Positions 54,601 to 62,445 of a DNA stretch of 64,000 bases are shown here, in pieces. The translations under genes were made by a program, and so were the position numbers. This DNA is from Candidatus Melainabacteria bacterium (lineage in GTDB: Bacteria; Cyanobacteriota; Vampirovibrionia; Obscuribacterales; Obscuribacteraceae): NCBI GenBank assembly GCA_027451745.1, contig DAIDIP010000014.1, positions 39,735 to 103,734 on the forward strand. The letters run 5' to 3'. The notes below the pieces were generated by a model, which was not told the DNA's origin, searched no databases, and saw only the letters and a list, made by a program, of their open reading frames with translations. Numbering within the stretch: position 1 is the stretch's first letter; each line of letters begins with the position of its first letter.

Positions 54601-54960
54601 ATTTGTTGGAGATGCCCCAAGATAATAATTGACACCCGTTTTGCTGCCCAATACCAAGAAGGCAATGTTTGCTTTTTGGGCGTGTAAGCCTGTCAAAGCA
54701 TCTTCCATTAAATACATGCGCTTAGGTAATTGATTGGGATCTTGATTGTGTTCTCGTGGTTGAGAAGATTGTTGTTTTTCTCTTTCTATGTCCCAGGTTC
54801 TGAGGATGCCATCAACGCGCACAAAAGTAAGTCCTGGTACTGGCCATGATACTATTTGGCTAGGATCGAATGGCTGACCTTCAAGCGCATCTAGATCGTT
54901 GCGTCTTAAATCAGCGATTTTTTCTTCCCAGATATTACGATTACTAGCAGTTTGTGTCAT
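51700..54960 (-). CDS. HerA/VirB4-like P-loop ATPase (DUF87 type) with cysteine-rich C-terminal region
   Basis: The 1086-residue protein has an N-terminal ~400 residues of no recognised family, then a hexameric-pump-type ATPase. Walker A is GVTGGGKT at about residues 414-421, followed by FMVIEPAKSEYR and SPFRLNPFEIMKGVKVQTHLDAL as in HerA/VirB4 relatives. Walker B with catalytic Glu is VMLIEEAH at about 655-662. The C-terminal part has two CX2CX3C motifs, C814/C817/C821 (CRYCLHRC) and C960/C963/C967 (CGPCTSKC), suggesting a bound zinc or iron-sulfur cluster. No signal peptide; probably cytoplasmic or membrane-associated. It follows the VirD4-like gene on the same strand by 94 bases, so the two probably act together. 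Exact function unknown. Confidence 0.85.
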   Translation of the reverse strand: MTQTASNRNIWEEKIADLRRNDLDALEGQPFDPSQIVSWPVPGLTFVRVDGILRTWDIEREKQQSSQPREHNQDPNQLPKRMYLMEDALTGLHAQKANIAFLVLGSKTGVNYYLGASPTNPEEGNNGQDTSNSAYGTLKSILHSVYNGVDIHPEPFSANDIKSMIAARDNYIGVATGFPALKSTAGDTIESEQVERLATGLRGHEFGFLILAVPIPKHLVTAEEFSVLDQIQKAQENEDPEKKRRIKYYLELEDAYLKHIQLGSAVGTWQVGAYFFAPDKSVFTRLQSLIQATYVDETSKPTPVRTLELKGLKPHLEQFGLLRTERTDPTFQKLFAWRFLSPLNSRLLSAFIHLPKREMPGFRIKRTAEFSLADIPPRDPNRVIAIGNILDRGDDTGNLYNVDIDALQKHTIVCGVTGGGKTNTCFYLLGQLWKYGIPFMVIEPAKSEYRHMMLQSESFKGVGQAFSLGDETVSPFRLNPFEIMKGVKVQTHLDALKSVFNASFEMWAPMPQVLEKALNHIYSVRGWDLVQNKNHRLPPGVNPGDPDCPPEIYPTMKDLYECIEPITESYGYSERIGPDIQAALKARIGSLLIGGKGQMLNTRRSIPPEILFGRPTVVELKMVSEDAEKAFLMGMLLVFLYEYRESLGPKENLQHVMLIEEAHRLLKNVPTQQSGESANPAGKAVEFFTNMLAEIRAYGQGFIIADQIPNKLAPEALKNTNLKIMHRIVATDDRDSMGGAMNLDDIQKRHVTALGQGKAIVYAEKMEQPFHLAVMYDKSREVPPPDSPEESDQIVREAMKGLDIVQNFDRHLGCRYCLHRCDSKILETAILVADDPLFRQVYNRYILSTLKDLTQLVHFRAQIIHEIQRVIGGRARSGNITGITWCVLTQASERYFERKGEENYWNYIQVREQHQRWLDLLRPAFQPSEINRRLDIEVLKTWRDDFLELHKRDMGPLPTCGPCTSKCFYRFEVSELVRDPKVKSDFNASINRKDTTASDAAAWFCRLLTERLIGQADIDLAYCLAAHLIKDQQLSTDAQLVLLYKVRTALENEPTNAEGSTEGESSSPDNQQEPSDSTAPEQENIE

Positions 54961-55054
54961 GCGCTGCCTCGCCTTCAGGAGGCTTTATTATTATCAGCCG
55001 GCACTGATGGTTGAAAAGAGCAAGGGATGCCGGTCCCAATAACGATTTACCCAA

Positions 55055-58033
55055 TTATCTATTGTTATACATCAATTCAACCAATGAGGCATTGACTTGG
55101 TTGTCAGGAATATCGTCAAAATCAAGGCTGTGCATACGGAAAATGCCTGCTTCAGCACCAACTCTATAGGCATAAAATTGGCGTTCTGATTGAGCTAAAA
55201 CACGGTCAATATTGTATTTTTCTTCATCCGAAATGAGCTCAAATTGTGGTGAAGTATTGATTGGATTAAAGATATTCATTAAGGTGCGGTGTTTTGCCTT
55301 TCGTCCAGAAACTCGGAACATACGCGGTCCAAGCATATCGCCATCTTTTTTGGTTAGAGCAAAAACGCACATAGTTCCTATATTGGCTTCAATTTGATTG
55401 CGCCAATCTTCAGGCAAATGCTGGAGTGTTTTGGTGGCGCCTATGAAACCAAGTTGGAACTTTTTAGTTTCTGTAGTAATAGCATCCAAGGTTTCTTTTT
55501 CAATAAAATGATCAAATTCATCTAAATACATTACTGCTGTTCTATCGGCAATTTTATTCTCAGTACAGAGTGAAATTGCCGCTTGTTTCATACCGGTAAC
55601 AATAAGGCTGCCCAATAGATTGGCATCTTCATGTAATTGTCCTTTGGGTATTTTTACTATGAGGATTTTCTTTTCAGCGATGATTTGTTTGAGGTTAATG
55701 TCACCTTTTGGCTGAGTGAGAATCGGTCTTAAACGCTGATTTATTAGTGTTGGTCCGACTCTATTTAAAATAGGTTCGTACCAGTTAATCCACTGTTCAG
55801 TTCTAGCTAAGCGTTTATATTGTCCCCAAGTTTCAAGAAGGGTTGAGTATTCGACTTTTTCTTTTCGTCTTTGTTCGATTTTTTCAAGGAGTATGTCTCG
55901 GAAATCATTGTCTTGCAGCAATGTTGGTAAATCCAACAAGGTTTTGCCATTGGCCATTAAAAGCATGGCTGAGTTACGCAAAATATGAGCTGTTTGTGGA
56001 CTCCATTGATTCTGAGAACCAGGGGGTTCATGATAAATAGCTTTAAAGCCATTTACTATAGATGAAGCAGCATTTTGCAAATCATGATCATCTGGTAGTT
56101 CCAGTGGATTGAAAGAAGGTGATGATTTATTGCCTGTTGGATCGATTATTATTGTTCGCTTAGCAAATTCTTCTCCTTGAGGATGAGCTGATATCCAGTG
56201 AATAAGTAGATCGGCCAAGTCTCCATCTGAATCAACAAGAACGATAGCCCTGTCAGCGGATTCTATGTCATGAGTGATCATGCGTGCCATTAGGCGACTT
56301 TTGCCTTTTTCGCCGCCTCCTAATATAAGGACATGGGGGCTATTGACTCTTATTTCAGGTGGAATAGCTAAATATCTGGGTATCCAAAAAAATGGTGCTT
56401 GCCAGAATTTCCATTCCCAGCGTTGTCCTAACGGTAGACTACCGGCAACTATTGGTTTACTTAATTGTGCTTTTTCTTTTTTGTGCTCGCGCATGAACTG
56501 AGCTGGTACATATTTTTGTTTGTCCCATATGCCGAGCAGACCATCAGGACTAATTAATGCTCGGGCCATATAGTAAAGGAAAGCACCACCAGCAATTATG
56601 CCACCAGCTATCCAGGTGCCATTTTTAGCTAGACTACCAAAAAAGCCACCATATGCTGCAGTTGGACGTTCATCGCGTTTTTGGATCATTGGCATGTCGG
56701 CAAATGACGAATTATCTTCAATAAGTGGCTGAATCATTTCAGCTTCCCAAATGCCTGTAATAACTACTGGCTTACCTCGCCATTTGCCGCCTTGCATGTA
56801 TGACAAAGTAAAGTTTCCACTAGCAAATAATGGCTTGCTGGCAGTATCAATTTCACCATGCATTTCCATTGGGTGTCCGACAAAACTGTTGCCGACATAG
56901 TACTGTTTAAGGAGATCTAAATGATTTTCAGAGCGAGTACCATTAAATTTATAAGTTCCGTATTGGCTATCTATTCCTTGCCCAAAAATCTGACCACCAT
57001 TTTCGTGGAGGACCATTTGTCCCTGGCAGCCTGTATTATTCCATTTTTGAGCGTATTGCCAGCGCCCAGAAATATGACTATTTTGTGCCATCGGCAGACT
57101 TAAATTGTTGCATATGCTATTGCTAATGGCGCAGAAAGCTTCGAAACCTTTAAACAGGAGAAATATAAGGACAATTGCCGATAAATAAATAGTCCAAGAT
57201 GCTTTAGGGTCTAGAAGTTTATTCTTGCCAGTTTTTATTGACTGAGCATTATTAGCAATACCACTAAAGAAACGCGATTTTAACTGACTTACAATAGCAT
57301 TGGCATCTGTACCAAAGTTAAGAGACTTAGGTACTATTTCTGTCGATTTATTTATACTAATGCCTGAAAAGTCCCGTCTGTGGATGTTTTCGGCGGGAAT
57401 GGTTTGGGCATCTTTTGGCAAGGGATTGTCGGCTTTATCTGGAGTTTTAGTATCAGCCCCATTGCTATTAGTTTCTAAAGACCCGAACCAGTTTGAAGCA
57501 GTATTTTCTTTGCTTTCAGCAATATTAAAGGGATTATCGGTTTTTTTTGATTCCTGTTGGACATTTTGTTCTATTGGAAAATCAGCAGTTCTAAGATTAA
57601 ATGGCTCAGTTGTTCTAATGCTTTCGTCTTCCTGGGTAATATTGGGCATTTGGGCAAAAAAATCCGGTTCTGTAACTATCGCGTGAGGTGACGGCTCCTG
57701 GTTGCCAGCAACCATCACTGGAGAAGCTGATTGAGGGGTTGGATTTTCATTGCTGGGCAAAGAAAGAAAGTAATTTTCTTCTGGTTTGTCTTTCTCTATA
57801 GTGGCAGAAACTGTGCTGCGGTGTGAATGACCATTGCTGGTGGCTTGAATATGATCTCTGGTAACAAGTCGGTTCAGTACAGAAGGTTGTGTTTCTAGTT
57901 CAATCCTTAAGGGTTGGACTAATATGCTGTCATCCAGACTTGCAGATGCCTGTGAAAAGACCAGGCTATGACAGTGATGGCATTGTTTGGCTCTATTCTC
58001 AATTGGTGTGCCGCAATTATGGCAAATCAGCAT
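55055..58033 (-). CDS. VirD4/TraG-like membrane ATPase with N-terminal zinc ribbon
   Basis: The 992-residue protein starts with a zinc ribbon (C4, C7, C18, C21). Next is a ~250-residue polar, disordered segment, a transmembrane helix (about 283-305, IYLSAIVLIFLLFKGFEAFCAI), a ~160-residue probably beta-rich domain (SGRWQYAQKWNN, GTYKFNGTRSEN, SGNFTLSYMQGGKW), a second helix (about 475-495, GGIIAGGAFLYYMARALI) and a cytoplasmic ATPase. Walker A is GGGEKGKS at about 571-578; Walker B is AVMYLDEFDHF near 828-838, followed by GFIGATKTLQHLPEDW and FALTKKDGDMLGPRMF, as in type IV coupling proteins. Classical VirD4 lacks the zinc ribbon and has only a small periplasmic loop. No relaxase is nearby. 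Partner ATPase downstream. Confidence 0.85.
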   Translation of the reverse strand: MLICHNCGTPIENRAKQCHHCHSLVFSQASASLDDSILVQPLRIELETQPSVLNRLVTRDHIQATSNGHSHRSTVSATIEKDKPEENYFLSLPSNENPTPQSASPVMVAGNQEPSPHAIVTEPDFFAQMPNITQEDESIRTTEPFNLRTADFPIEQNVQQESKKTDNPFNIAESKENTASNWFGSLETNSNGADTKTPDKADNPLPKDAQTIPAENIHRRDFSGISINKSTEIVPKSLNFGTDANAIVSQLKSRFFSGIANNAQSIKTGKNKLLDPKASWTIYLSAIVLIFLLFKGFEAFCAISNSICNNLSLPMAQNSHISGRWQYAQKWNNTGCQGQMVLHENGGQIFGQGIDSQYGTYKFNGTRSENHLDLLKQYYVGNSFVGHPMEMHGEIDTASKPLFASGNFTLSYMQGGKWRGKPVVITGIWEAEMIQPLIEDNSSFADMPMIQKRDERPTAAYGGFFGSLAKNGTWIAGGIIAGGAFLYYMARALISPDGLLGIWDKQKYVPAQFMREHKKEKAQLSKPIVAGSLPLGQRWEWKFWQAPFFWIPRYLAIPPEIRVNSPHVLILGGGEKGKSRLMARMITHDIESADRAIVLVDSDGDLADLLIHWISAHPQGEEFAKRTIIIDPTGNKSSPSFNPLELPDDHDLQNAASSIVNGFKAIYHEPPGSQNQWSPQTAHILRNSAMLLMANGKTLLDLPTLLQDNDFRDILLEKIEQRRKEKVEYSTLLETWGQYKRLARTEQWINWYEPILNRVGPTLINQRLRPILTQPKGDINLKQIIAEKKILIVKIPKGQLHEDANLLGSLIVTGMKQAAISLCTENKIADRTAVMYLDEFDHFIEKETLDAITTETKKFQLGFIGATKTLQHLPEDWRNQIEANIGTMCVFALTKKDGDMLGPRMFRVSGRKAKHRTLMNIFNPINTSPQFELISDEEKYNIDRVLAQSERQFYAYRVGAEAGIFRMHSLDFDDIPDNQVNASLVELMYNNR

Positions 58034-58188
58034 TGGTTTAAAAATGATTCCTAGCTAGGCTGCTACTAACACGATAATAACGCCAAAGCCGTAAAATAGC
58101 TGTTTGTTTAAATACCTTTCCCATTTGCAACAATAGTGTCGTTTGGGAAAATGATGAATGGTAATTTCATTAAGTTTAGTCAGTCAGC

Positions 58189-58216
58189 ATCTTACAGCTC
58201 TTTTTTGACATGTCAA
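58189..58216 (-). promoter_or_regulatory. Leftward promoter for the ATPase pair
   Basis: Reading the minus strand, a perfect -35 TTGACA (58216-58211) is followed after 16 bases by TAAGAT (58194-58189). The -35 is half of the palindrome TTGACATGTCAA. Confidence 0.5.
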
Positions 58217-58225
58217 GCGTATAAT
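58205..58225 (+). promoter_or_regulatory. Palindrome TTGACATGTCAA with adjacent consensus -10 box (rightward promoter)
   Basis: The 12-base perfect palindrome (58205-58216) ends three bases before a perfect TATAAT (58220-58225). A bound dimeric regulator would sit between the -10 and -35 positions of the rightward promoter and on the -35 of the leftward one, so it could control both directions. The rightward -35 itself is poor. Confidence 0.5.
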
Positions 58226-58420
58226 GTTTTCATATTTAAGCTAACGAAGGGCGATTTTAGACGTAAATAAAAGGTGTATTTAGCCCTCTGGTCTGGGTAG
58301 GAGATCCTATAGGCGGACTAATCGGTTAAATTGTAGGTAATGGCTCAGGTGACTGATAATCTAGCTGTTAATTTTAGTCATAAGGTGTAAGGCTTATAGG
58401 GTATCGATAGAGGGGTTTGA

Positions 58421-60259
58421 ATGACAAAAAAGGATGATGGAGGTAAGCAAAGCGGGTCTTCTGAGAAGCATGATAGTGCTATCGCTGCACGGCGTGCGCG
58501 TCTTAGGACGTCTTTAGCTAAGCAAAATTTACCATCTGATTCCCGCGAGCAGGAAAGCGTATCAGGTGGCGAAGAGAATTTATCTAAAAATGCGGCTGAA
58601 AAAGCATCTTTTGTTAGTAATAACTTTGCACCGGAAGCTAGTTATGATACAAACAAGGCTATGGATATTCAGTCAGAATTGACTCGAGCTATAGAAGCAG
58701 CTGGTAGCAGCATTCCTAAAGAGCCGAGTAAAGAACAAATGCAAGAAATTGCAATATTAAACAATATCGATCAGGCTTTAGGTTCTTGTGCTGATCATTT
58801 AGTTTCTCTACAGAAAGTAGCAGGAAAACAAATTGAAGGACTTAAGGCTATAGCTGAGGCTCTTCAAGAGAATAAAAATAATCAGCCAAACAACAGTTTG
58901 TCCAGACTCATGGAATCTTTGACTGCGGCAATAGAACCAATGAAAGCTATTGGTGAGCTTGTGCCGATATTGGATCGATTGGTAAGTATTGGTGAAATAA
59001 AAGAGGTTTTGCCAGAAAAATCTTCTTTGAGTGATGAGCAATTGGCAATCAGTCTTGCCCAACAACTTGTTTCAGGTAGTATTGACCCTCAAACATTCAG
59101 AGCGGCATACAAGGCAATTTTTGCAAATGATGACGAAACTGTTTTGATCCATCGTCTGGGCGAATTATTAGGCGGACAGCAACTCTCAGGAGAATTATTT
59201 CAAGCTGCTTATGAAGCATTGCAAGCACCATTTTCGTCTACGGTTTTAGCAGGTTTAACAAATATCGAGGATGATAATTGGAAAGACGAATCAGAAAGCA
59301 GTGGACCCATTGCTAGTGAAAGGTTAGAGCCCCAATATCAATATAATGTAGAAAGAGAAGAAGAATTAGTAAGCCAGCTAGCAGCTAAAGAAGAAGAACT
59401 CGAAAGTATACGTATGCAATTGGATGCTCAGTGGAAAGAACTGGTATCTGAGTGTGAGGAGCTAAGGTCTGCACTTCAGTCGCGGGAAGATGGTTTAAGA
59501 GAAAAAGAAGTTGAGTTAGGGAAGAAAATTACTGAATTGTCTGCAAAAGATTCAGAAAATCAGCAATTGAGAGCGCAGATGGAACAGCTTAGAGATGAAA
59601 CCAAAGTCATGATGACTGATTTGCAAAAACAATTAACCCAACAGCAAATTAGCCAACAACAAGCATCTCAACAACAAGCATCTCAACAACAGATAGCTCA
59701 ACTGCAAGTTACGCAGTCGCAGAATGTCCAAAAACAAGAAGAGAATAATATTGTTCAACCAATAAAACCATTAGCATCGCCATCCAGCTCTGGCTTTTTT
59801 GATTTTGTTGGTTCGCAGCCTAATGACGATTTATTTGCCTCAATGTCTAAGCCATCACAATTATTTTCTCATGAGCCAACTGAAGTTTCTTTACCTGGTG
59901 AGCCTGAGGTAAGCAGTGTGCCGGTTGCTGAAGCCCCACATTCTGCAAGCACCAATGTGTGGAGCGAAACAGAGAAAATTAAATCCCGCGGTGGTTTTGG
60001 TGGTGTGCAAAGCGTGGTTAATCCTCAAACATCAACAACTGATAAACCTATTACCACTACGCAGCCAGCTTCTTTTGTATCTGCGGTAGGAAGCTATGGT
60101 AGTGGTGTAAGAGCGCAAGTGTTTGAAGTTATCGTTCGGCAAGCTTTAGCAGGCACTCAATGGCGCGAAATTTGTGCTGTGCCAATGCAAAGCAACAACA
60201 TTTCTCCTGACGAAGTAGAAGTCGAAGTAAAGAGACGGCAGTCTTTACTTAAGAAATAA
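58421..60259 (+). CDS. Coiled-coil protein of unknown function
   Basis: The 612-residue protein has no signal peptide or transmembrane helix. A basic N-terminal segment (IAARRARLRTSLAKQ) precedes a disordered part, then helical segments (about residues 130-290). A long coiled coil spans about 305-435 (REEELVSQLAAKEEELESIR, ELRSALQSREDGLREKEVEL), ending in a Gln-rich tract (about 405-435, QQQASQQQ units). The last 50 residues (RAQVFEVIVRQALAGTQWREICAVPMQ, SPDEVEVEVKRRQSLLKK) look like a compact conserved domain. AGGGG about six bases before the ATG is a strong ribosome binding site. It diverges from the ATPase pair over a shared operator-like palindrome, which suggests a common pathway. Function unknown. 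Confidence 0.8.
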   Translation: MTKKDDGGKQSGSSEKHDSAIAARRARLRTSLAKQNLPSDSREQESVSGGEENLSKNAAEKASFVSNNFAPEASYDTNKAMDIQSELTRAIEAAGSSIPKEPSKEQMQEIAILNNIDQALGSCADHLVSLQKVAGKQIEGLKAIAEALQENKNNQPNNSLSRLMESLTAAIEPMKAIGELVPILDRLVSIGEIKEVLPEKSSLSDEQLAISLAQQLVSGSIDPQTFRAAYKAIFANDDETVLIHRLGELLGGQQLSGELFQAAYEALQAPFSSTVLAGLTNIEDDNWKDESESSGPIASERLEPQYQYNVEREEELVSQLAAKEEELESIRMQLDAQWKELVSECEELRSALQSREDGLREKEVELGKKITELSAKDSENQQLRAQMEQLRDETKVMMTDLQKQLTQQQISQQQASQQQASQQQIAQLQVTQSQNVQKQEENNIVQPIKPLASPSSSGFFDFVGSQPNDDLFASMSKPSQLFSHEPTEVSLPGEPEVSSVPVAEAPHSASTNVWSETEKIKSRGGFGGVQSVVNPQTSTTDKPITTTQPASFVSAVGSYGSGVRAQVFEVIVRQALAGTQWREICAVPMQSNNISPDEVEVEVKRRQSLLKK

Positions 60260-60279
60260 CTTTGATTTAATTAGGCAGT

Positions 60280-60534
60280 CTATTTAACAGTTGCTTTAGC
60301 TCTGTTTGCAGAAATGCGATCGATCGCCTGCCATTCAGTATGTATGTTTTCTAAGTTGGTCATGACCTTTGCCACCATCAAATCAGGCATTACGGATATC
60401 ATTGAGGTGAGGGCATAAAACATACAGCCGATAATAGAAAGACAGCAAAGCACTGTTACTATGCGAGTAAATCGGGCTTGGTCATCGATCTTTTTGTTCA
60501 ATTCACTCACTACATCTTTATCTATCTCTGTCAT
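60280..60534 (-). CDS. Small single-pass membrane protein
   Basis: The 84-residue protein has a charged N-terminus (MTEIDKDVVSELNKKIDDQARFTRI), one hydrophobic helix (VTVLCCLSIIGCMFYALTSMISVM) and a polar C-terminal helix (VMTNLENIHTEWQAIDRI). GGAG seven bases before the ATG supports the start. It converges with the coiled-coil gene, 20 bases apart. No family recognised. Confidence 0.7.
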   Translation of the reverse strand: MTEIDKDVVSELNKKIDDQARFTRIVTVLCCLSIIGCMFYALTSMISVMPDLMVAKVMTNLENIHTEWQAIDRISANRAKATVK

Positions 60535-60751
60535 TTAATCTCTCCAATTTACTATCTAATTATTTTGCTTACTGTCGACAACAAACACATTGCTCATTAG
60601 TAAACCAAATAGTTAGTGTATTCGCAACTGCGAATTGGTTTTTTCTATTGGCAAGCTCAAAGACTTTTCATTTGATAAAAATCAATATCTGAAGATGTAA
60701 TTATAAGAGGTCAAGAGAAAGTCAGTGCTAATTTCTATAATAAATAGTAGA

Positions 60752-60952
60752 TCAAAAGAGCGATCTTGCCCCTATAAACATACATGCAATATATAGTATA
60801 ACTTCACGTCCGCCGGCTAAATAGAAAGTGCAATAGGCAAAATAAGAAAAAGCTGCCATCCAGAATCTTGAATCTCCTTCGCGGATTGCATGGGCGGCAA
60901 GACAAATGCCTAAGACCAAAGGACAGCCGAAAAGTACAAAATCAAAAATCAT
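60752..60952 (-). CDS. Small membrane protein, two hydrophobic segments
   Basis: The 66-residue frame encodes two hydrophobic segments (VLFGCPLVLGICLAAHAI and FAYCTFYLAGGREVILYIACMFI). GAGG lies about 13 bases before the ATG, somewhat far. Real but weakly supported; the 217 bases between it and the gene at 60280 show nothing else. Confidence 0.45.
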   Translation of the reverse strand: MIFDFVLFGCPLVLGICLAAHAIREGDSRFWMAAFSYFAYCTFYLAGGREVILYIACMFIGARSLF

Positions 60953-61031
60953 CTAAAATATTTGTCCTCTGCGACCATTTAAAGGTCTTGTTAAGTAATA
61001 ACCATCATACATTTAATTTACGGTATAACTC

Positions 61032-61853
61032 GTGTCCAATATAAAAGAGTCAAGTCATAGTGAACAGGAATGTATTTTTGGTCGCAATGTAGTACTTGCT
61101 TTTTTAGAGCAAGCGAGCAAATCTCAATTAGATGTTCAAAATGAGTTGAGTCAATTAGACAAAATATTTTTGGCTCAGGGACTCCAATATGACAAACGTA
61201 TAGAACAAATAAAACATTTAGCCAAAGAACAAGCAGTACCGATTGTTCTTTGCGAGAAGCAACAACTGGATAAATTGGTGGGATCCCAATCCAGACATCA
61301 AGGTGTGGTAGCTAGAATTAGTCAGGCTAACGCATTAACTTTGCCGGAGTTTTTGCAATCTTTAGGTCAGTTAAAGGATACAAACAAAAATATGCTTATT
61401 GCTATGGCTGACGGTATCCAAGACCCGCATAATCTAGGGGCAATTATTCGGACCGCATTAGCAGCAGATGCAAAAGGCTTGATTGTATGTAATCGACGGT
61501 CCGCTGGGACTACAGGTACTGTGGCAAAAGCGAGTGCTGGTGCTTTGGCTCATTTACCAATTGTCAAAGTCAAAAATTTGGTCAATGCAATAGAAGAGTT
61601 GAAAAAATTCGGATTTTGGATTGCCGGTCTGGATGCCGAGGCGAAGGAAAACTATTTTGAGCATGATTTAAAATTGCCTTTAGCTGTGGTTATAGGTGGT
61701 GAAGGAAAAGGACTAAGCAGGCTAGTTGCAGAACACTGTGATTTTCTTTTGCGCATACCTATGGGAAGCAAAAGCGAATCATTGAATGCTGGCGTAGCAG
61801 CTGGAATAGTTTTTTATGAATATGTTCGGCAAAAAATGTGTGAAGAAAAATAA
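61032..61853 (+). CDS. rlmB: TrmH/RlmB-family rRNA or tRNA 2'-O-methyltransferase
   Basis: RlmB methylates G2251 of 23S rRNA; paralogues in the SpoU/TrmH family act on tRNA. The 273-residue protein starts with an SpoU substrate-binding domain (IFGRNVVLAFLEQ, IKHLAKEQAVPIVLCEKQQLDKLVGSQSRHQGVVAR) and ends in a SPOUT knot with its three motifs: DPHNLGAIIRTALAADAKGLIV, GGEGKGLSRLVAEHCD and IPMGSKSESLNAGVAAGIVFYEYVR. The start is GTG at 61032. N-terminal domain plus length (~250-275) fit RlmB best. It precedes the tRNA cluster. Confidence 0.9.
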   Translation: MSNIKESSHSEQECIFGRNVVLAFLEQASKSQLDVQNELSQLDKIFLAQGLQYDKRIEQIKHLAKEQAVPIVLCEKQQLDKLVGSQSRHQGVVARISQANALTLPEFLQSLGQLKDTNKNMLIAMADGIQDPHNLGAIIRTALAADAKGLIVCNRRSAGTTGTVAKASAGALAHLPIVKVKNLVNAIEELKKFGFWIAGLDAEAKENYFEHDLKLPLAVVIGGEGKGLSRLVAEHCDFLLRIPMGSKSESLNAGVAAGIVFYEYVRQKMCEEK

Positions 61854-61944
61854 TGAATTGTGGATGATTTCAACAGGATTGTCTTAGAATTCAATAAAAT
61901 CGTTAGGCTTAGGCATTGCCGCAGCAAACATTGCTGAGGTGAGT

Positions 61945-62016
61945 GCCGATGTAGCTCAATGGTAGAGCAACGGTTTTGTAAACCGTAGGTTGCGGGTTCG
62001 AATCCCATCATCGGCT
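61945..62016 (+). tRNA. tRNA-Thr (anticodon TGT)
   Basis: Acceptor GCCGATG pairs with CATCGGC, discriminator T. The anticodon stem ACGGT/ACCGT encloses TTTGTAA, giving TGT. CCA is not encoded (TTAGG follows), so a CCA-adding enzyme is needed. Confidence 0.97.
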
Positions 62017-62019
62017 TAG

Positions 62020-62102
62020 GGGCAGATGTCCGAGTGGTTAAAGGAGACGGGCTGTAAACTCGTTAGCGCAAGCTTACACTGGTTCGAATCCAGTTCTGCC
62101 CA
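62020..62102 (+). tRNA. tRNA-Tyr (anticodon GTA)
   Basis: Acceptor GGGCAGA pairs with TCTGCCC, discriminator A. The anticodon stem ACGGG/CTCGT encloses CTGTAAA, giving GTA. A long variable arm (TAGCGCAAGCTTA) makes it a class II tRNA, as expected for Tyr. It begins three bases after tRNA-Thr, with no encoded CCA. Confidence 0.96.
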
Positions 62103-62268
62103 TTTTAAAATAGGTAGTCATGGGCTATGCATATTAAAGAAATTCTTAAAGGAAATCTTTAGGAATTTGGCAAATTGCTTTTTTTCTATTACAAATTAAG
62201 GGAAATGAAGCAATATAATTGGAGGAAATTCAATAAATGGGTTTGACTAAGTAATAATATGCTGTCAT

Positions 62269-62343
62269 GCCCATGTAGCTTAGCGGTAGAGCACCCCCTT
62301 GGTAAGGGGGAGGTCACGAGTTCGATTCTCGTCATGGGCTCCA
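62269..62343 (+). tRNA. tRNA-Thr (anticodon GGT)
   Basis: Acceptor GCCCATG pairs with CATGGGC, discriminator T, encoded CCA at 62341-62343. The anticodon stem CCCCC/GGGGG encloses TTGGTAA, giving GGT. It lies about 100 bases before tuf, the usual thrT-tuf arrangement. Confidence 0.97.
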
Positions 62344-62445
62344 TCTAGCTAAGCAAAAATTTTCAACCAATGGTAATTTGATATTCAGATCTAAAAATAC
62401 GGATTAAATTAGGAACTGTAGTTCAAGTAAGGAGAGTAAAAGAGA

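Larger units (their letters stand above)
58034..58420. other. 387-base divergent regulatory region
   Basis: No open frame is supported. It separates the two leftward ATPase genes from the rightward coiled-coil gene and holds a shared palindrome, two candidate promoters and long untranslated leaders (about 150 bases leftward, about 190 bases rightward). Confidence 0.7.

Noticed and set aside
55055..58033. Calling the membrane ATPase an FtsK/SpoIIIE DNA pump
   Set aside because: The Walker B and downstream motifs (YLDEFDHF, ATKTLQHLP) match VirD4/TraG-type coupling proteins better and no FtsK gamma domain is visible.
51700..60259. Calling the ATPase locus an integrative conjugative element
   Set aside because: No relaxase, integrase, attachment repeat, or other conjugation gene is present in the window.
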